In this document: piece by piece, positions 40,404-49,909 of the stretch
Layout of the letters: the number at the start of each line of letters is the position of its first letter
Position numbering within the stretch: the first letter of the stretch is position 1
Assembly: GCF_004349245.1 (NCBI RefSeq)
Contig: NZ_SMLC01000008.1
Span: 26,164 to 90,163, forward strand
Source of the DNA: Actinomadura sp. 6K520
GTDB taxonomy: Bacteria; Actinomycetota; Actinomycetes; Streptosporangiales; Streptosporangiaceae
Length of the DNA: 64,000 bases
Reading direction: 5' to 3'
The notes under the pieces: generated by a model
Database searches by the model: none
Seen by the model: only the letters and a program-made list of their open reading frames with translations
Told to the model about the DNA's origin: nothing
Position numbers and translations under genes: made by a program

Positions 40404-41162
40404 GTGAGCAAGAATCTCCTGCCGATCGGACGCTTCGCCCGGCTGTGCCGGCTGAGCGTCAAGCAACTCCGGCACTACGACGACCTGGGGCTGCTCGCCC
40501 CGGCGTGGACGGACCCCGCGTCCGGCTACCGCTACTACCGGCCGGCCCAGGCGCGGGACGCGCTGATGATCGGCCTGCTGCGGGCCATGGACGTCCCGTT
40601 GCCGGTCGTGGCGCGCGTCCTGTCCGGGGACGAGCGCGACGAGCTGAAGGCGGCGCGGGACCGCATCGAGGCCGATGTCGCCAGGCGGCAGCGCGGGCTG
40701 CGGCTCCTGGACCGGGTGCTCGCCGAGGGGCTGCCGGAGCACGAGGTGTCGGTCGTCCGGGAACCGGCGCGGCGGGTGTTCGCCGCCCGCGAGCCCGCGA
40801 CGCCCGCGACGATCCCGGACGCGACGGGGGCGTGCGTGGCCCGGCTGCTGCCCCGGATGTCGCGCGGCGGCCTGCTGGTCGGGCTGTTCCCGCTGGACAT
40901 GGCGGAGGAGTTCGACGTCCGGGTGACCGTCGAGGCGGCGGACGGCGACGACCTCCTGCCCGGCGGTGCGTTCGCCTCGGCCCTCCATGTCGGCCCGTAC
41001 GAGGAGATTCCGCTCACCGTCCATGGCGTGCTCGCGTGGTTCGGCGACCACGGGCACACGCCCGCGGGGCCCGTCCGCGAGGTGTACCTCAGCGACCCCG
41101 CGACCACGCCGCCCGAGCGCCTGGAGACCCGGGTGCAGATACGAGTGGAGGACTCCCAGTGA
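40404..41162 (+). CDS. MerR-family regulator with GyrI-like effector domain
   Basis: A 252-residue regulator. The N-terminal MerR domain is about 6-75 (PIGRFARLCRLSVKQLRHYD, DPASGYRYYRPAQARDALMI). A helical linker then leads to a GyrI/AraC-E-bind domain (about 115-250: SVVREPARRVFAAREPATPA, FASALHVGPYEEIPLTVHGV) that binds drug-like molecules, as in BmrR. GTG 40404 has AGGGTGG upstream; GTG 40395 is the alternative. It overlaps a second GyrI-like gene by four bases. Cationic-compound sensing is inferred from the architecture. Confidence 0.88.
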   Translation: MSKNLLPIGRFARLCRLSVKQLRHYDDLGLLAPAWTDPASGYRYYRPAQARDALMIGLLRAMDVPLPVVARVLSGDERDELKAARDRIEADVARRQRGLRLLDRVLAEGLPEHEVSVVREPARRVFAAREPATPATIPDATGACVARLLPRMSRGGLLVGLFPLDMAEEFDVRVTVEAADGDDLLPGGAFASALHVGPYEEIPLTVHGVLAWFGDHGHTPAGPVREVYLSDPATTPPERLETRVQIRVEDSQ

Positions 41163-41689
41163 GTTGGTACGAGGCGGCGGAAGAACCGGAACTGGTGGAG
41201 CACGGCCCCGTGTCGGGCCTGGCCGTTACCGGACGAGGTGAGCCGGGAGGCGCGGCCTACAGCCAGAGCGTGGGCGCGCTCTATGCCGTCATGGGTGCGC
41301 TCGATGCGCCGATGGTGCCGCTGGAAGGACGCTGGTGGGTCGAGGACGAGCGCTCACCGTTCGATGTGCCGCGCGACGAGTGGTGGTGGCACCTGTTCCT
41401 CCGGCTCCCGGACGGCCCCATGCCGGTCGACCGGGCCTGCGAGCAGGTACGGCCAGGGATGCCCGCGGCGTGCCGCGTCCAGCACGTCACGTTCACCGAC
41501 GGGTTGTGCGTCCAGATGCTTCACCGGGGGCCGTACTCGGACGAGCCTGCGTCCCTCGCCCGCATGGCCGCGCTCATCGAGGCGGAGGGCCGCACCCGGA
41601 ACGGCCTGCACCACGAGATCTACCTGTCGGATCCCGGCGAGACCGACCCGGAGAAGATGCGCACGATCCTCCGCCAGCCCGTCCGGTAG
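41159..41689 (+). CDS. GyrI-like small-molecule-binding protein
   Basis: A 176-residue protein of the GyrI-like type: PMVPLEGRWWVEDERSPFDV, then WHLFLRLPDGPMPVDRA and MLHRGPYSDEPASLARMAAL. Standalone members bind or sequester small molecules, some with hydrolase activity. The GTG start overlaps the MerR stop, so both are made together. The preceding MerR protein probably senses a ligand of the same kind. Confidence 0.85.
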   Translation: MSWYEAAEEPELVEHGPVSGLAVTGRGEPGGAAYSQSVGALYAVMGALDAPMVPLEGRWWVEDERSPFDVPRDEWWWHLFLRLPDGPMPVDRACEQVRPGMPAACRVQHVTFTDGLCVQMLHRGPYSDEPASLARMAALIEAEGRTRNGLHHEIYLSDPGETDPEKMRTILRQPVR

Positions 41690-41773
41690 GCGGGACCGCG
41701 CGCTGTCGGCGGCCTCCCGGACGGGCGTAGTTTCACGGGGAACGAGCTCTTACGGACCGGGGTGGGCGGCGTC

Positions 41774-43576
41774 ATGGGTGACCTGCGGGTGAAGTCGGGC
41801 GAGATCGAGCTGGCGGTGCGGGTGCGCGGCGCGGAGCACCGGCCGACGGTCGTCCTCGTCCACGGCTACCCGGACACGAGCGCGATGTGGGACGAGGTGG
41901 CCGAGCGGCTCGGCGGGCGGTTCCGCGTCGTCGCCTACGACGTGCGGGGCGCCGGCGCGTCGAGCACCCCCGCCGACCCGCTCGACTACCGGCTCGACGC
42001 GCTGATGGGCGACCTGAAGGCGGTGCTCGACGGGGTCGGTGCCGATGAGCCGGTGCATCTGGTGGGGCATGACTGGGGCTCGGTGCAGGGCTGGGAGGCC
42101 GTCATCGGGGACCGGTTGCGGGGCCGCATCGCGTCCTTCACCTCGATCTCCGGCCCGGACCGGCGGCACATGGCGCGCTGGGCGCGGGAGGCCGTCCGGT
42201 CCGGGCCGCGCGGGGTGGCGGAGGTCGTCGGGCAGGCGCGGCGGAGCGTCTACATGCCGGTGCTGATGGCGCCGAAGCTGGGGGAGGCCGCGGCGCGCGT
42301 CCTGGCCACGGGCTTCCCGCGCCTGCTGGGGCTGCGCGAGGGCGCCGAGCCGCGGTCCGGTCACCCGGCGGCCACCCTGGCGGCGGACGCGCGCAACGGG
42401 CTCGGCCTGTACCGGGCGAACATGGGCCGCCGCGGTGGGCGCGGTGCGGGCGGGTCCGGACGTGCCGACCAGGGCCGGACGGACGTGCCCGTGCAGCTCA
42501 TCGTGCCGACCAAGGACAGGTACGGGTCGCGGTCGCTGCTGCTGTCGGCCCGCGGCCCGGTGGCGCGGCTGTACGTGCGGCGCGCGCCCGCCGGGCACTG
42601 GGTGGCGCGCAGCCACCCGGACCTCATCGCCCGCTGGGTCACCGAGTTCGTGGAGCACATCGAGGGCGGACCGGAGACACCGGCTCTCGCCCAAGCGCGC
42701 GCGGCGGGAGTGCCCGGCAGGGACTTCGGGGGCGATCTCGTCGTCGTCACCGGTGCGGGCAGCGGTATCGGCCGCGCCACCGCCCAAGCCTTCGCCGCAG
42801 AAGGGGGACGGGTGGTCGTCGCAGACATCGATGAGGGCGCGGCCAAGCGCACCGTGGACGAGATCACCGCGGCCGGTGGCGAGGCCCACCCGTACAGCGT
42901 CGATGTCGCCGACGCGGACGCGATGGAACGGTTCGCCGACTACGTCCGCGACTCCTTCGGCGTACCGGACGTCGTCGTCAACAACGCGGGCATCGCCATG
43001 GCCGGCTCACTCCTCGACACACCGGAGGAGGACTGGGCGCGCATCCGCGCCATCAACGTGGACGGCATGTACCGGGGGTGCCGCCTGTTCGGGCGGCAGA
43101 TGATGGAGCGCGGCGAGGGCGGCCACATCGTCAACATCTCGTCGATGGTGGCGTACCTGCCGAACCCCGAACTGCCCGCCTACGGGGCGACCAAGGCGGC
43201 GGTGCTCCAGATGACCGAGTGCTTCCGCCTGGATATGGACCGCTACGGCGTCGGCGTAACCGCCATCTGCCCCGGAGCGATCGACACGCCCATCACCGGC
43301 CGGACCCGCTTCATTGGCATGGCGCCCGGCGTGGACGACGAACTGCGTGAGCGGATGGGACGCGCGGTAGAGCGGCGGGGATTCCCTCCAGAGAAGGTCG
43401 CACGGGCCGTCTTGCGGGCGGTCCGGCAGGACACCCCGGTCGTCTACGTCGCCGCAGAAGCCCGCCTGGGCCGCGCCCTATCTCGCGTGTCGCCGACCGC
43501 GAACCGGGCGATCGGCCGCATCGGCCGCCGCGCGGGAGACCGGTTCCTGGCGGACGTGGGACGCCGCCACGGCTGA
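41774..43576 (+). CDS. Alpha/beta hydrolase - short-chain dehydrogenase fusion
   Basis: A 600-residue protein with two enzymes in one chain. The N-terminal domain (about 1-300) is an alpha/beta hydrolase of epoxide-hydrolase/haloalkane-dehalogenase type: VLVHGYPD, nucleophile Asp in LVGHDWGSV, and His in APAGHWVAR. The C-terminal domain (about 318-590) is a classical SDR: VVTGAGSGIGRATA, NNAGIAMAG, catalytic Ser in IVNISSMVAY, and YGATKAA. Such fusions occur in actinobacteria and may hydrolyse an epoxide or ester and then oxidise the alcohol. ATG 41774 is chosen over GTG 41762. It stands alone. Confidence 0.9.
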   Translation: MGDLRVKSGEIELAVRVRGAEHRPTVVLVHGYPDTSAMWDEVAERLGGRFRVVAYDVRGAGASSTPADPLDYRLDALMGDLKAVLDGVGADEPVHLVGHDWGSVQGWEAVIGDRLRGRIASFTSISGPDRRHMARWAREAVRSGPRGVAEVVGQARRSVYMPVLMAPKLGEAAARVLATGFPRLLGLREGAEPRSGHPAATLAADARNGLGLYRANMGRRGGRGAGGSGRADQGRTDVPVQLIVPTKDRYGSRSLLLSARGPVARLYVRRAPAGHWVARSHPDLIARWVTEFVEHIEGGPETPALAQARAAGVPGRDFGGDLVVVTGAGSGIGRATAQAFAAEGGRVVVADIDEGAAKRTVDEITAAGGEAHPYSVDVADADAMERFADYVRDSFGVPDVVVNNAGIAMAGSLLDTPEEDWARIRAINVDGMYRGCRLFGRQMMERGEGGHIVNISSMVAYLPNPELPAYGATKAAVLQMTECFRLDMDRYGVGVTAICPGAIDTPITGRTRFIGMAPGVDDELRERMGRAVERRGFPPEKVARAVLRAVRQDTPVVYVAAEARLGRALSRVSPTANRAIGRIGRRAGDRFLADVGRRHG

Positions 43577-43684
43577 CCCGGCCGAGCGGGGCAGTATCTC
43601 GGACGTGAACGACTGCGCGTGCAAGCCCCGATTCGGTATTCGGGGAGAACAAGCCCGGCTGGCGGGCCCCCGTAGAGTGCGTGC

Positions 43685-44530
43685 ATGGCCACATGGGACG
43701 ACGCCGCGCCGGACGAGGAGGGAGCGGGCGTGAGGGTGCGCGTTCTCACCCTGAACACGCTGTTCCAGGGCCATTCCCGAGCCCGCCTCGGCGTGCTGGC
43801 CGGAATTCTGGAGAGCGCCGACTACGACGTGGTCTGCCTCCAGGAGGTCATTTCGCCGCTGAACCTGACCCGTTTGCGGCGCGCCGTGAAGTCGTACCCG
43901 CATGTCGCGCACGCGTCGGCCTTCCCGGTGGTGCGCGGCGGTCTGGTGACCCTCTCCCGCCTGCCGATCGTCCGCCGGACCTACCGCGCGTTCACCCCCA
44001 CCCGCCCGGCGCGCCCGGAATGGCTGATGCGCAAGGGCGCCCTTTTCACGCGCGTCCGCCTGCCCGGCCCCGGCGGTTTCCTGACGGTCGTGAACACGCA
44101 CCTGTCCGCGAACATGGACATGGACTGGGCCCCGTCCAACGTGTACACGAAGACCGAGGAATCCGAACTGCGCGAACTCGCCGCACACATCGGCAGGATG
44201 GACGCGGCGGAAACCATGGTCGTCATGGGCGACTTCAACGTCCCCCGCGACCATCGCCTTTTCCGGGACTTCGCGTCCACCGCCGGTTTGAAGGACGCCC
44301 TCGCCGGCGACACCGCCACCACTTTCAACCCCGACTATGCCTCGATCGGGCCCATTGACCAGATGCTCATCAGGCCGGGCATGGACGCCACCGCCCGCGT
44401 GGTCTTCAAGGACCGCATCCGCCTGCCCGATGGCACCGAGACGTATCTGTCCGACCACTACGGCATAGAGGCCACCATCACCGCCACCGGCACGGGTGGC
44501 GGCACGGCCCCCACCCGCGCGGCCGGGTAG
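43685..44530 (+). CDS. Endonuclease/exonuclease/phosphatase-family protein
   Basis: A 281-residue EEP-fold protein. Motifs in order: VRVLTLNTLFQG, VVCLQEVIS, VVNTHLSANM, VVMGDFNVPRD and YLSDHYGIEA, supplying Asn, Glu, His, Asp-Asn and Asp-His for metal-dependent phosphodiester cleavage. It is of the sphingomyelinase/DNase I-like class; no signal peptide is visible. The ATG at 43685 is used, a GTG at 43730 would trim the acidic N-terminus. No operon partner. Confidence 0.88.
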   Translation: MATWDDAAPDEEGAGVRVRVLTLNTLFQGHSRARLGVLAGILESADYDVVCLQEVISPLNLTRLRRAVKSYPHVAHASAFPVVRGGLVTLSRLPIVRRTYRAFTPTRPARPEWLMRKGALFTRVRLPGPGGFLTVVNTHLSANMDMDWAPSNVYTKTEESELRELAAHIGRMDAAETMVVMGDFNVPRDHRLFRDFASTAGLKDALAGDTATTFNPDYASIGPIDQMLIRPGMDATARVVFKDRIRLPDGTETYLSDHYGIEATITATGTGGGTAPTRAAG

Positions 44531-44584
44531 GGCCGCGGCCGGTCATGATCGTCGACCCGCCTCCCCGGGGTTTAGGCTGCCGGT

Positions 44585-45649
44585 ATGTGCGAGACGGCAG
44601 GGACACCCGGGGAGGCGTCGGCGGCCATGCCGCGCCCGGCGGCGGGGACGGCGGTCGATCCGATCGCGCTGGAACCGGTGGACGAGGTCGAGATCCTGAC
44701 CCTGGTCGACAACGTGTACGACGCCCTGCTCACCGGCGACGAGCGCACCCGCCGCGCGGGCTTCGGCGCCGGTGCGGTGACCGCGCGGCAGTTCGACGGC
44801 GACCGGACCTTCACCGGGATGATCGCGGAGCACGGGTTCGCCGCGCTGGTCACCGTGCGCCGGGCGGGCCGCTCCCACACGCTGCTGTTCGACACGGGCC
44901 TGTCCCCGGACGCGATGGTGACCAACGCCGACCGGCTGGGCATCGACCTCGGCGGCATCGAGGCCGTGGTGCTCAGCCACGGGCACTTCGACCACGCGGG
45001 CGGGCTGGCCGGGCTGGCGGGCTCCCGCGGCGTCCGGTCGCTGCCGATGGTGCTGCACCCCCTGGTGTGGACGAGGCGCCGGCTGGCGGTCCCCGGCAAG
45101 GAGGTGGAGGAGCTCCCCACGCTGAGCAAGCGTGCCCTGGAGGGGGAGGGCTTCGCGGTGGTCGAACGCCGGGTGCCCTCGCTCCTCCTGGACGGCAGCG
45201 TGCTGATCACCGGCGAGGTCGACCGCACCACCGAGTTCGAGCGCGGCATGCCGCCCCCGCACCAGGCGTGGACGGGCGGCGAGTGGGTGCACGACCCGCT
45301 GGTGACCGACGACCAGGCCCTCATCGTGAACGTCCGCGACCGTGGCCTCGTCGTGCTGACGGGCTGCGGTCACGCGGGCGCGGTCAACATCGTGCGGCAC
45401 GCGCGGCGGCTGACCGGCGTCGACCGGCTGCACGCCCTCCTCGGCGGGTTCCACCTGGGCGGCCCCGCTTTCGAACCGATCATCCCGCCCACCGTCCAGG
45501 CGCTGACCGAGTTCGCCCCGAGCCTCGTGGTCCCCGGCCACTGCACGGGCTGGCGGGCCCAGCACGCGCTGGCCGCCGCCCTGCCCGACGCCTGGGTGCA
45601 GGGCAGCAGCGGCACCACCTACCGCCTGTCCGCCGCGTCCGCCGCCTGA
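44585..45649 (+). CDS. MBL-fold metallo-hydrolase (dihydropterin-ribofuranosylaminobenzene synthase-like group)
   Basis: A 354-residue metallo-beta-lactamase-fold protein. The zinc motif is VVLSHGHFDHAGG (HxHxDH) near residue 138, with further His in TGCGHAGAVN and in VVPGHCTGW. Length and motif order match the COG1237 group, whose few tested members act on methanopterin precursors; the actual substrate in actinomycetes is unknown. The extended N-terminus (about 30 residues) is loosely conserved; the ATG at 44585 is taken. Its 3' end is convergent with the next gene. Confidence 0.82.
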   Translation: MCETAGTPGEASAAMPRPAAGTAVDPIALEPVDEVEILTLVDNVYDALLTGDERTRRAGFGAGAVTARQFDGDRTFTGMIAEHGFAALVTVRRAGRSHTLLFDTGLSPDAMVTNADRLGIDLGGIEAVVLSHGHFDHAGGLAGLAGSRGVRSLPMVLHPLVWTRRRLAVPGKEVEELPTLSKRALEGEGFAVVERRVPSLLLDGSVLITGEVDRTTEFERGMPPPHQAWTGGEWVHDPLVTDDQALIVNVRDRGLVVLTGCGHAGAVNIVRHARRLTGVDRLHALLGGFHLGGPAFEPIIPPTVQALTEFAPSLVVPGHCTGWRAQHALAAALPDAWVQGSSGTTYRLSAASAA

Positions 45650-45697
45650 TCCCGGCCCGACCGCCCCCCTGCGGCCGCGGCGAGCGGTGCGCCGCGG

Positions 45698-46261
45698 TCA
45701 GGAGCGCTTCGGTTCGAGGTGCAGGGCGGTGATCCCGCAGTCGAACGGGCGTGCCGTGACGAGCTGGAACCGCTGGTGGCCGTCCAGGCCGGGGAACACG
45801 GGCAGCCCCGCGCCCAGCGAGGACGGGTTGACGAACAGGTGGAGTTCGTCGATCAGCTCCCGCGCGATCAGGTCCGTCACGAGCGTGCTGCCCCCGTAGA
45901 CGATGAGGTCGCCGCCGGGCCGCGCCTTCAGCCCGTTCACGAGCTCGGTGAGGTCGCCTCCCGCGATGGTCGCGTTCTTCCACGGCGACTCGGTGAGCGA
46001 GTCGGAGACGACGACCTTGGGGGTGTTGTTCATCCAGTCGATGGACGCCTGGTCCTCGCCCTCCGGCTCGGACTCCCAGGCGGGGATGAAGCCCTCGGCG
46101 AGCTTGCGGCCCAGCACGATGGTGTCGACCGAGTCGGTGAGCGCGTTGACGTGGGCGCTGATGTCGTCGGTCCAGGGGAAGGTCATCCAGTCCATCTCGC
46201 CGTTCGGGGCGGCCATGTAGCCGTCGAGGGAGGTCTGGACCTGGAGCTTGAGCCTGCGCAT
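45698..46261 (-). CDS. Dihydrofolate-reductase-fold (RibD C-terminal) protein
   Basis: A 187-residue RibD_C-family protein: LQVQTSLDGYMAAPNGEMDW at the start, VDTIVLGRKLAEGFIPAWES, then ELHLFVNPSSLGAGLPVFPG. GAAAGGACG upstream supports the ATG at 46261; the longer frame from 46324 lacks a ribosome site. It is the fourth member of this family in the window, each at a different locus. Probable NADPH reductase. Confidence 0.88.
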   Translation of the reverse strand: MRRLKLQVQTSLDGYMAAPNGEMDWMTFPWTDDISAHVNALTDSVDTIVLGRKLAEGFIPAWESEPEGEDQASIDWMNNTPKVVVSDSLTESPWKNATIAGGDLTELVNGLKARPGGDLIVYGGSTLVTDLIARELIDELHLFVNPSSLGAGLPVFPGLDGHQRFQLVTARPFDCGITALHLEPKRS

Positions 46262-46514
46262 GGGTTTCGTCCTTTCGAGTCCGGTCGGGGCGGCGGGCCG
46301 ACCCGCCTCCCCAGGCCCGCACACTGGCGGAACCCGTTTACGGGATCTTTACGGCCGCCTTCCCGCGCCACCTGGCGTGCCCGGACGGGCAGGCGAATCA
46401 CCGGAACGTCCGGTGTCCGATCGTTGCGCGGCGGGGGCCGAAGCCGGACCGGGCGGGCGACGGAACGGGTCCCCTTGGGTAACTTGGCGGTGTCACGTCG
46501 GGAGAGGAGGAGCC

Positions 46515-47741
46515 ATGTCGTCCTCGACCGTGTCGGGGGCCATCGGCACGGGACGGCGGGCTCCGCAGGCGGCACGGCGGCGCAACCTCGGGGTGGTGCT
46601 GCGGGAGGTGCACCGCGACGGGGCCGTGTCGCGGACCGAGCTCGCCGACCGGATGGGCGTCAACCGGAGCACGATCCTCACGCTGATCAGCAAGCTCGCG
46701 GGCACCGGCCTGGTGCGCGAGGAGACGTCGGCGACGACGGGCCGCGCCGGGCGGCCGTCGCTGGTGGTCCGTCCCGAGACCCGCCGGGTGTACGTGCTGG
46801 CCTTCGACGTCGCGGTGGACCGGCTCGTCGCCGCCAGGGTCGGGCTCGGCGGCACGGTGCTGGAGCGCAGGGAGGCGGCACGGCGCCGCGGTGACGACGA
46901 CCTCGACGAGATCGTCGCCGTCCTCGCCGGCTTCGGCGCCGCGCTGGTGGCCGCCGCGCCGCCGGACGCGAAGTGCGTCGGTGTCGGCGCGTCCTACTGC
47001 GGCCTGATCAGGGCCGCGGACGGGAAGGTGCGGCTGGTGCCCACCATCGGCTGGACCGACCTCGACTTCGGTCCGGCGCTCGGCCGGCGCCTGGGGCTCG
47101 GGCTGCCCGTGGCCGTCGGCAACGAGGGCCACCTGGGGGCGCTGGCCGAGCACGAGCGCGGCGCGGGCGCCGGCAGCCGGAACCTCGTCTACCTCCACGG
47201 CGACGTGGGCGTGGGCGGCGGCATCATCGTCGGCGGCAGGCTGCTGGACGGTGACGAGGGCTACGCCGCCGAACTCGGGCACATGATCGTCAACCCCTAC
47301 GGCGGGCGGCCCTGCAACTGCGGTTCGCGCGGCTGCCTGGAGGCGGAGGTCGGCGAGGCGGCGCTGCTGGAGGCGGCCGGACGCACCGGCGGGCCGCTCG
47401 GCCGCGAAGGCGTCCGGGCCGCCGTGCGGGCGGCGCGGCACGGCGACGCGGCCGCCCGCGCGGCGCTGGACCGGGTCGGCGACTGGCTCGGCATCGGCGT
47501 CGTCAACCTGATCAACCTGTTCAACCCCGGCGTCGTGGTCTTCGGCGGCATGCTGAGCGAGATCTACCGCGGCGCCGCGGCCCAGGTGGACGCCCGCGTG
47601 CAGGCGGGCGTCCTGCCCGTCTCCCGGGAGCGCGTCGCGCTCCGGACGGCGGCCCTCGGCTACGACTCGACCCTCGCGGGCGCGGCCGAGCTGGGCTTCG
47701 CCGCACTGCTGGCGGACCCCGTGGGCACGCTGGGCCGCTGA
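46515..47741 (+). CDS. ROK-family transcriptional regulator
   Basis: A 408-residue ROK repressor. The N-terminal winged helix is about 20-85 (VLREVHRDGAVSRTELADRM, GVNRSTILTLISKLAGTGLV). The ROK domain follows: VGVGGGIIVGG (ATP/sugar loop), GHMIVNPYGGRPCNCG and RGCLEAEVGE, the Cys-rich zinc motif typical of regulators. GGAGAGGAGGAG precedes the ATG. Such regulators respond to sugars such as glucose or xylose; a beta-glucosidase lies about 0.7 kb downstream on the other strand and may be a target. Confidence 0.92.
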   Translation: MSSSTVSGAIGTGRRAPQAARRRNLGVVLREVHRDGAVSRTELADRMGVNRSTILTLISKLAGTGLVREETSATTGRAGRPSLVVRPETRRVYVLAFDVAVDRLVAARVGLGGTVLERREAARRRGDDDLDEIVAVLAGFGAALVAAAPPDAKCVGVGASYCGLIRAADGKVRLVPTIGWTDLDFGPALGRRLGLGLPVAVGNEGHLGALAEHERGAGAGSRNLVYLHGDVGVGGGIIVGGRLLDGDEGYAAELGHMIVNPYGGRPCNCGSRGCLEAEVGEAALLEAAGRTGGPLGREGVRAAVRAARHGDAAARAALDRVGDWLGIGVVNLINLFNPGVVVFGGMLSEIYRGAAAQVDARVQAGVLPVSRERVALRTAALGYDSTLAGAAELGFAALLADPVGTLGR

Positions 47742-47842
47742 CCTCGATTCACCCCCGCGGGGGATCGGTGCCGGTCCCGGGAGGGAGGTCCCGGCAGGGG
47801 CGCGCCGCAGAGCATGAAGGCGTTCACACGAAGGAGGACGCC

Positions 47843-48472
47843 ATGACCACCGCCCGCCCGGTTCCCCGATGGGCCGACGTCGTAGCCCACATCATCCCGC
47901 TCACCGTGCTGCCGTCCGGACTGTGGCGCATCGCGCTCGGCCTCGGGGTGCCGGTGGGATTCACCGAGGGGAGCGAGCTCACCGACTTCCCGCACCCGAT
48001 CGGGACGCCCTACGTCTTCTCCCTGAGCATCCTCGCGGAGCTCTTCGCGCTGCTCGCGATCGGGCTGGTGCGTCCCTGGGGCGAGGTCTTCCCGCGCTGG
48101 TTCCCGCTGGTCGCCGAGCGCCGGGTGCCCGTCTCGTTCGCCGTCGGGGCGGCCTCGCTCGGCGCCGCCGCGGTCACGTACCTCAGCGTGGACACGGCGT
48201 TCGTCTGGAGCGAGGCCATGGCGCTGCCCGGGAGCCCGGACGGGTTCGCGGAGACCGTGATGACCGCCGCCTACGCGCCCTGCCTCGCCTGGGGGCCGCT
48301 GCTGGCGGTCCTGACCGTCCACTACTGCTACCGCCGCCGGGCGCAGCGGGCGGATGCCGGGCATTCGGACCTCCCGGGCGCAAGCGGGCGTGAGCAGGCC
48401 ACCGGCGAGCACCCGGGCGGCGCCGTCCGCGAGGTCAGCGCGACCCGACTGGCCCGCGGGAGGACGCGATGA
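47843..48472 (+). CDS. Membrane protein of unknown function
   Basis: A 209-residue protein with about four hydrophobic segments (VAHIIPLTVLPSGLWRIALG, FSLSILAELFALLAIGLV, SFAVGAASLGAAAVTYLS, CLAWGPLLAVLTVHYCY). I recognise no named family. GGAGGA precedes the ATG at 47843. The last 38 bases overlap the convergent beta-glucosidase gene. The tail is polar and cytosolic or extracytosolic is unclear. Confidence 0.75.
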   Translation: MTTARPVPRWADVVAHIIPLTVLPSGLWRIALGLGVPVGFTEGSELTDFPHPIGTPYVFSLSILAELFALLAIGLVRPWGEVFPRWFPLVAERRVPVSFAVGAASLGAAAVTYLSVDTAFVWSEAMALPGSPDGFAETVMTAAYAPCLAWGPLLAVLTVHYCYRRRAQRADAGHSDLPGASGREQATGEHPGGAVREVSATRLARGRTR

Positions 48473-49754
48473 GGTCGCGGTACCAGGTGAAGGACTTCTT
48501 CGGCGTGCGCTTCTGGGTCTCGTAGTCCACGTGGACGAGGCCGAACCGCGGGTGGTAGCCCTCCGACCATTCGAAGTTGTCCAGGAGGGACCAGGCGTAG
48601 TAGCCGCGGATGTCGATGCCCTCGTCGATGGCGGTCCGCACGGCCTTGATGTGGGCGTCCAGGAAGTCGATGCGGGCGGAGTCGTCCACGGTGCCGTCCG
48701 GGCCGATCTCGTCCGGGTAGGAGCAGCCGTTCTCGGTGATGTAGAGCGGGGGCAGGTCGTACCTGGAGTGGAGCGTACGCAGCAGTGAGAGGAACGCGTC
48801 GGGGACGATCGGCCAGCCCATCCCGGTCGTCGGGTACTCGGTGATGTCCACGATGTCGAAGGGAAGCGGCCCTTCGGACGGCGTCGCCAGCCGGGTCGGC
48901 TGGTAGTAGTTCACGCCGAGGAAGTCGAGGGGGGCGGCGATGACGGAGAGGTCCTCGGGACGGACGAACGGTGCCCCGTCCAGGAGATCGGGGTAGCGGC
49001 CGGTCAGCACGGGGTCGGTGAACAGCCGGTTCATGAAGGCGTCGAAGGCGTCCGCGGCGGGCTGGTCCTCGGGGGTCGCCGCCCACGCCGGGGAGTAGTG
49101 GTTCGTCAGGCCGACCTTGCGGGCGTTCCTGCTGCGCAGGGCGTGCACGGCCAAGCCGTGGGCGAGCAGCTGGTGGTGCGCGGTGGGGAGCGCGTCGAGC
49201 ATGAGCGTCCGGCCGGGGGCGTAGACGCCGAACGCGTACCCGTAGGCCGTCACGACCACCGGCTCGTTGAGGGTTATCCACATGTCGACGCGGTCGGCGA
49301 GCCGCTCGGCGGCCAGGTAGGAGAATTCGGCGAACCGGTAGGCGGTGTCACGTTCCATCCAGCCGCCCGCGTCTTCGAGCGGCTGAGGGAGGTCCCAGTG
49401 GTAGAGCGTCGCGGCGGGGGCGATGCCGGCGGCGAGCAGCCCGTCCACCAGCCGGTCGTAGAAGTCGAGCCCCCTGGTGTTGACGGGACCGATCCCGGCG
49501 GGTTGGACGCGCGGCCACGCGATCGAGAACCGGTAGGAGCCGACACCGAGGTCCTTCATGAGCGCGATGTCCGCGGGCCACCGGTGATAGTGGTCACAGG
49601 CGACGTCGCCGGTGTGGCCGTCGCGGACGCGTCCCGGCGTGTGGGAGAACGTGTCCCAGATGGACGGGCCCCGCCCGTCCTCGTCCACCGCGCCCTCGAC
49701 CTGGTACGCGGCGGTGGCGACACCCCAGCGGAACCCGGCTTCCGGCAGCCCCAT
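48435..49754 (-). CDS. GH1 beta-glucosidase
   Basis: A 439-residue glycoside hydrolase family 1 enzyme. The N-terminus FRWGVATAAYQVEGA is canonical, the acid/base Glu is in ITLNEP near residue 170, and the nucleophile Glu in YITENG near residue 350. It hydrolyses beta-glucosides from cellobiose or plant glycosides in the cytoplasm; no signal peptide. GGAGGAGG supports ATG 49754 rather than GTG 49769. Divergent from a TetR regulator and convergent with the membrane protein gene. Confidence 0.94.
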   Translation of the reverse strand: MGLPEAGFRWGVATAAYQVEGAVDEDGRGPSIWDTFSHTPGRVRDGHTGDVACDHYHRWPADIALMKDLGVGSYRFSIAWPRVQPAGIGPVNTRGLDFYDRLVDGLLAAGIAPAATLYHWDLPQPLEDAGGWMERDTAYRFAEFSYLAAERLADRVDMWITLNEPVVVTAYGYAFGVYAPGRTLMLDALPTAHHQLLAHGLAVHALRSRNARKVGLTNHYSPAWAATPEDQPAADAFDAFMNRLFTDPVLTGRYPDLLDGAPFVRPEDLSVIAAPLDFLGVNYYQPTRLATPSEGPLPFDIVDITEYPTTGMGWPIVPDAFLSLLRTLHSRYDLPPLYITENGCSYPDEIGPDGTVDDSARIDFLDAHIKAVRTAIDEGIDIRGYYAWSLLDNFEWSEGYHPRFGLVHVDYETQKRTPKKSFTWYRDLIASSRGPVGSR

Positions 49755-49909
49755 CGCGCCCTCCTCCACCTGACCCGCGCGAAAAACGCGAATAGCCTTC
49801 GGATATTAGGGGCTCGGACGGTGTGCGCGGAAGACTCGGTTGGTCCACCGTAAGTGACCGCCGGTCCGCGGACGCCGAGGTCCACCGTGTTCGGGGTCAC
49901 AATGGTGGG

